A DNA stretch of 9,628 bases, taken from contig JAOZST010000148.1 of NCBI GenBank assembly GCA_029939535.1, forward strand, positions 1 to 9,628. The letters are read 5' to 3'. The DNA is from NBML01 sp029939535 (GTDB taxonomy: Bacteria; Desulfobacterota; Desulfobacteria; Desulfobacterales; Desulfobacteraceae). Position 1 is the first letter of the stretch; every line of letters begins with the position of its first letter. The notes below the pieces were generated by a model. It ran no database searches, had not been told where the DNA came from, and saw only the letters and a program-made list of their open reading frames with translations. Below, one piece after another: positions 6,348-9,628 of this stretch. The position numbers and the translations under genes were made by a program.

Positions 6348-8390
6348 CTAGTCAATCAAAAACAGGGACTGATCTGTTAATTTTCCAAGCACTCCTGCTG
6401 AAACGCTTCCTAAAAGCCATCTTTTGATGCCGGCAAGCCCACGTTTTCCCATTATTATTGTACCATATTTTTGGGTTTTAATAATTTCAGCCAGGCAGTT
6501 GGCCACGCCTTTATTTGTAAATATAATCTGCAAAGGTATATTTGCATTAAAACCCACAATTTTTTTTAATTCCTTCCATTGCTGCGCCTCTTGACCGGAA
6601 GCTGTTTCCGCCACATGGACAAAAGTAAAGTGAAACCCCTTTTTCCCCATATGGGTATGCTTCAAAAATATCATAACCAGTAAACTGGCATCGGAAAGAT
6701 CAACCGGCACCATAACCCTCAGGGGATGATGATTGGTATTAAGAAGTACCAATACCTTGCCGTGCTCCTTGTAAAGCAGACGTTTCCTCCAGGGTTGGCC
6801 ATGATTTGAACAGATGAAAATCTGACCATGGTTTCCCTGGTTAATTTCCCAGCGAACTATTTTTTCCCAATTTTCTTTGGATTCTCTTATGGTATAATGT
6901 TTTTGGGTATTGGAAATTCCAAGGGGATCCAGTTTGTTTCTAATCCACTTTACAAAAACCTGCTGGGCTGAATCAAATTTTGTATCTTTTTCCATATGGC
7001 TGAGGAATAGAATACTAGGACAGGACTGGTGTTTTCTTTTTTGGGTAATAAGGGGCAGAGAATTTTTAAAAGTCTGAATATCTTTTATATCGGTTATGAT
7101 CCACAAAGCCCTGGAATTCCGTGTCAAAAGCTTATGTTCCAATTGGGTTTTCTTCTGGACTAATCTGGGCCAGCATTTGCAATTAAATCCTTTTTCCAAT
7201 ATCACCTGCTTCAGGCAATGATTACAATTGATGCAATGAATGATTTTTTGGCCTTTTTTTTTGTAGGGATTTTTGGCCTTTGCCATCCAGTCCGGGTCGG
7301 CTCTAAGGGGCCGACCCAGGCCAATGAGATCGGAAATACCTTTTCTAAGTATTTTTTCAGCCTGAAACGGGGTGGTGATTCTACCTGATATTATTGTGGG
7401 AATATTTACCTGGGTTGTGAGTTTTTCCATGTCCTGGGCAAGATATGCGATTTTCTTTATTTTTTTTATTACTTCCGGCGAAAACAAAGAATTATAGGTG
7501 CTCACAGCGGCAGAAAGATAGGCAACTCCTTGTTTTTCCAGAAGCCGGGCAAAGGCAAGAGCCTGGGGCAGGGTAATTCCGTCGGGCACCCATTCCTCAA
7601 GAAGGAGTCTGTAACCCAATGGAAAATCTAAAGGAAGTTTGTCTTTTACTGCCCTTACAACATCAAGGGGAAATGCTGAGCGTCTGTTAAAATTTCCTCC
7701 AAGACTGGATTCAATTTTATTGGTAAAAGGGGAAAGATACTGGCATAAAAGATAACCGTTTGCTCCATGAAGTTCCACCATGTCAAAACCAGCCTGATAT
7801 GCCCTGAAAGCTGCCTTGGTAAAATCATTGGTAACTCGTTCACGATCCTGGGAAGTCATGGAATACCTCCAGGTTTTAACCTGATTGATCAAATCCCTGG
7901 TCAGGCTGAAACGCTGTTCAAAGGGAAAAAATTCCATGAATCCCTTTAAGGATTCCATATTAAAGGAAAGGTTTGAACTGGTTATGGGAGATGGCAGCAT
8001 GGGTTGCCGGGCTTTGGCAAACCTTCCGGCATGGTTAAGCTGAAGGCATGCAATGGCGCCTTTCTGCTTGATGGCTCTGGCAAGCTTGCCAAGGCCTGGA
8101 ATAAATTTATCCCTGTCAGCTCTCAGATTGAATCTGGAGACCACTCCGTCCTGGGAAACAGCTGCATTTGCAACAATGACCATGCCAGGACCTGAATTGG
8201 CCAGTCTGGTATAGAAATCCATCATCCATGAGCTGACACTACCATCAATGTGTGCAAATCCAGTGTGAACGGGCAGGGCAACAACCCGGTTTTGAATAAG
8301 ATATTTTCCCACCTGTAAAGGAGTAAAAAGAAATGGATAATGTATTTTATTATTAGTTTTTCCTGGATTTTGATTTTTGATTTGATTCAT
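6348..8390 (-). CDS. Old yellow enzyme-type Fe-S flavoprotein fused to tandem UspA domains
   Basis: A 680-residue fusion. Residues about 17-375 form the FMN barrel of the NADH:flavin oxidoreductase/2,4-dienoyl-CoA reductase family: start LFTPLQVGKYLIQNRVV, then QLNHAGR, the catalytic pair His208/Asn211 in ELHGANGY followed by LSPFTNK, and IGLGRPLRADPDW. The cysteines C386-x2-C389-x2-C392-x11-C404 (plus C406) match the 4Fe-4S ligand cluster of dienoyl-CoA reductase and trimethylamine dehydrogenase. Those relatives continue with an FAD/NAD(P) module; here none is visible. Instead, residues about 420-553 look like a degenerate UspA domain (NHGQPWRKRLLYKE where HGRSGLKRLLLGS is usual), and about 556-680 like an intact one with MVPVDLSDAS, Asp564 and the nucleotide-binding G-x2-G-x9-G-S (648-662). 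It is probably cytosolic and reduces an enone or other activated C=C with electrons from an outside donor; nucleotide binding may regulate it. The ATG has a weak ribosome site. Confidence 0.85.
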   Translation of the reverse strand: MNQIKNQNPGKTNNKIHYPFLFTPLQVGKYLIQNRVVALPVHTGFAHIDGSVSSWMMDFYTRLANSGPGMVIVANAAVSQDGVVSRFNLRADRDKFIPGLGKLARAIKQKGAIACLQLNHAGRFAKARQPMLPSPITSSNLSFNMESLKGFMEFFPFEQRFSLTRDLINQVKTWRYSMTSQDRERVTNDFTKAAFRAYQAGFDMVELHGANGYLLCQYLSPFTNKIESSLGGNFNRRSAFPLDVVRAVKDKLPLDFPLGYRLLLEEWVPDGITLPQALAFARLLEKQGVAYLSAAVSTYNSLFSPEVIKKIKKIAYLAQDMEKLTTQVNIPTIISGRITTPFQAEKILRKGISDLIGLGRPLRADPDWMAKAKNPYKKKGQKIIHCINCNHCLKQVILEKGFNCKCWPRLVQKKTQLEHKLLTRNSRALWIITDIKDIQTFKNSLPLITQKRKHQSCPSILFLSHMEKDTKFDSAQQVFVKWIRNKLDPLGISNTQKHYTIRESKENWEKIVRWEINQGNHGQIFICSNHGQPWRKRLLYKEHGKVLVLLNTNHHPLRVMVPVDLSDASLLVMIFLKHTHMGKKGFHFTFVHVAETASGQEAQQWKELKKIVGFNANIPLQIIFTNKGVANCLAEIIKTQKYGTIIMGKRGLAGIKRWLLGSVSAGVLGKLTDQSLFLID

Positions 8391-8534
8391 GGCTGAATTT
8401 TTTCTTTATTATTTTCATTGAACCATTTAATATGCATTGTATCTCTTCGTAGCGAAATTGGGAAGTATAAGTTTAGTTATGAAAATATCATGTTCCAGTC
8501 AAAATCCTGAATCCACAAGCAATCGGGAGGCAAC
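8391..8534. promoter_or_regulatory. Divergent intergenic region
   Basis: These 144 bases must carry promoters for both the leftward flavoprotein and the rightward dehydrogenase. On the plus strand, TATAAG (8466-8471) is a fair -10, but no good -35 lies at 16-18 bases. On the minus strand, TATACT and TACAAT hexamers occur, also without a matching -35. No clear operator, apart from a small TTCG-TAG-CGAA symmetry near 8447-8457. Nothing firmer can be called. Confidence 0.35.
8525..8530 (+). promoter_or_regulatory. Ribosome binding site of the dehydrogenase gene
   Basis: GGGAGG lies four bases before the ATG at 8535. It is one of the two strongest ribosome sites in the window and fixes this start, since the Rossmann motif begins only eight residues later. 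Confidence 0.8.
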
Positions 8535-9628
8535 ATGGGTTATACAATTCTTATTACAGGGGCCTCAGGTTTTCTAGGATCCGCGCTTTGCGTGGACCTT
8601 TCCAGGGATAACAGCATTATAGGGATATACAGACGACCTATCCATAAAAGATTAAAGCAAGCCGCACCTTCTGTTTTTTGGGAAAAATCAGAAGTGGAGG
8701 ATAGGGATTGTCTTGACTGGGTGTTCAAACAGAGTGCTTTAAAGGGGCGGCCCATTGATTATGTGATCCATTTTGCAGCCTATGTTGGTTTTAAAAAGCA
8801 ATGGCAGGATGAACACTGTGACACCAATGTGATCGGTACCAGGAATATCATAGAGGCCGCCAGTAATGCCGGTGTAAAGCGAATTCTTTTTGCAGGAAGC
8901 ATTGCAGCACTTGATCCTCTTCCCCTTGGACAGGTTTTAACGGAAAAATCTCCGGCTGGTGGTGAAATAGCCTATTCAAGAAGCAAGACCCTGGGCGAAA
9001 AAATGTTTTTTGAAAATTCATATAGACTTCCCGCTGTTGTGTTACGTCTTGGGGGTGTTTTTACAGACTGGTGTGAACTTCCACCTTTGTTCAGTGTTAT
9101 GAAAATGTGGACAAAGCCTTTTTTAGGGAGAATGATGCCGGGGCAGGGCATGTCCGGCTTTCCCTATATCCATCGCAGGGATGTGGTGCAGATTGTCCGG
9201 CAAATCCTTGAAAGAAATGAACGTCTGGACCGTTTTGAAACACTTTTTGCAGCCCATTCCGGTTTTACCTGTAATAATGAATTGTTTCCCATTATCCGCA
9301 GGGAAACCAATGAAAAATTTTCCATAAAACCTTTACATGTTTCCTTGCCTTTTTCAAGAATGGCCCTGCATGGTAAGTATTTTTTTAACACCCTGCTTAA
9401 CAGGAAAACCTATGAACGTGCCTGGATGATAGATTTTATTGACCGACCCCTTGTGGTGGACACAAGCTATACCCAAAAAAAACTTGACTGGGAGCCAAGT
9501 TCCAGGTTGCACATTCTTCAACGTCTTCCTGTTCTTTTACAAAATTTTAATCGTCACCCCAAAACCTGGCATATCAGAAATATAAAGCGAAATGATCAGA
9601 AATATGAATATGATCCCAATGGATGTTT
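8535..9628 (+). CDS. Extended short-chain dehydrogenase/epimerase family protein (3' truncated by window)
   Basis: The frame stays open for 364 codons and leaves the window without a stop. The product is an NAD(P)-dependent extended SDR, resembling the epimerase/dehydratase and 3-beta-hydroxysteroid dehydrogenase branch, which oxidises or reduces hydroxyl/keto groups on sugars, sterol-like or polyketide-like substrates. Visible residues are the nucleotide motif TGASGFLG (8-15), DYVIHFAAYVG, NVIGTRNIIEAASNAGVKR, the catalytic triad Ser122 (AGSIAAL), Tyr147 and Lys151 (YSRSK), then the substrate-side LRLGGVFTDW and FPYIHRRDVV. Typical members have 300-350 residues, so the end should be close. 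It is transcribed divergently from the OYE-Usp gene, which hints at shared control. The substrate is not readable. Confidence 0.87.
   Translation, partial: MGYTILITGASGFLGSALCVDLSRDNSIIGIYRRPIHKRLKQAAPSVFWEKSEVEDRDCLDWVFKQSALKGRPIDYVIHFAAYVGFKKQWQDEHCDTNVIGTRNIIEAASNAGVKRILFAGSIAALDPLPLGQVLTEKSPAGGEIAYSRSKTLGEKMFFENSYRLPAVVLRLGGVFTDWCELPPLFSVMKMWTKPFLGRMMPGQGMSGFPYIHRRDVVQIVRQILERNERLDRFETLFAAHSGFTCNNELFPIIRRETNEKFSIKPLHVSLPFSRMALHGKYFFNTLLNRKTYERAWMIDFIDRPLVVDTSYTQKKLDWEPSSRLHILQRLPVLLQNFNRHPKTWHIRNIKRNDQKYEYDPNGC

Noticed and set aside
1..9628. CRISPR array, tRNA, insertion sequence or transposase
   Set aside because: No spaced direct repeats, cloverleaf-type RNA, transposase motifs or paired terminal inverted repeats were seen.

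Overview
The window reads as a chromosomal stretch from an anaerobic, moderately AT-rich Gram-negative bacterium. A sulfate-reducing Desulfobacterota (Desulfobacteraceae-like) host is my best guess, inferred from the mix of geranylgeranyl-reductase-type flavoproteins, an Fe-S old-yellow-enzyme homologue and a universal stress protein module. No 16S, tRNA or other marker is present to prove this.

Layout. Bases 1-512 hold no convincing gene: a GC-rich patch with a possible broken reading frame, a good candidate promoter (199-227), a long AT-rich leader with two small palindromes and an 18-codon mini-ORF. Next is a geranylgeranyl reductase-like FAD enzyme (513-1604, +), closed by a strong intrinsic terminator (1618-1657). 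A second plus-strand unit (1696-6285) encodes a polar-amino-acid-type ABC importer in the order permease, periplasmic binding protein, permease. After 61 bases comes a 673-residue FAD reductase of the same broad superfamily, with an extra C-terminal domain that looks like SRPBCC/START. No ATPase gene for the importer lies in the window. The convergent minus-strand gene (8390-6348) encodes a 680-residue fusion: an old-yellow-enzyme barrel, a cysteine cluster for a 4Fe-4S centre, then two UspA-like domains where related enzymes carry a pyridine-nucleotide/FAD reductase module. A divergent plus-strand gene (8535 to the edge) encodes an extended short-chain dehydrogenase with intact NAD-binding and Ser-Tyr-Lys residues and runs off the window.

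How they may work together. Four of the seven genes are redox enzymes acting typically on C=C or C-OH groups of hydrophobic or enone substrates. The rest is one solute importer. This is consistent with a small lipid/isoprenoid or enone-reduction neighbourhood, with the importer genes sharing a transcript with one reductase. That link is inference from position only. The two most unusual items are the OYE-Usp-Usp fusion and the FAD reductase-SRPBCC fusion.
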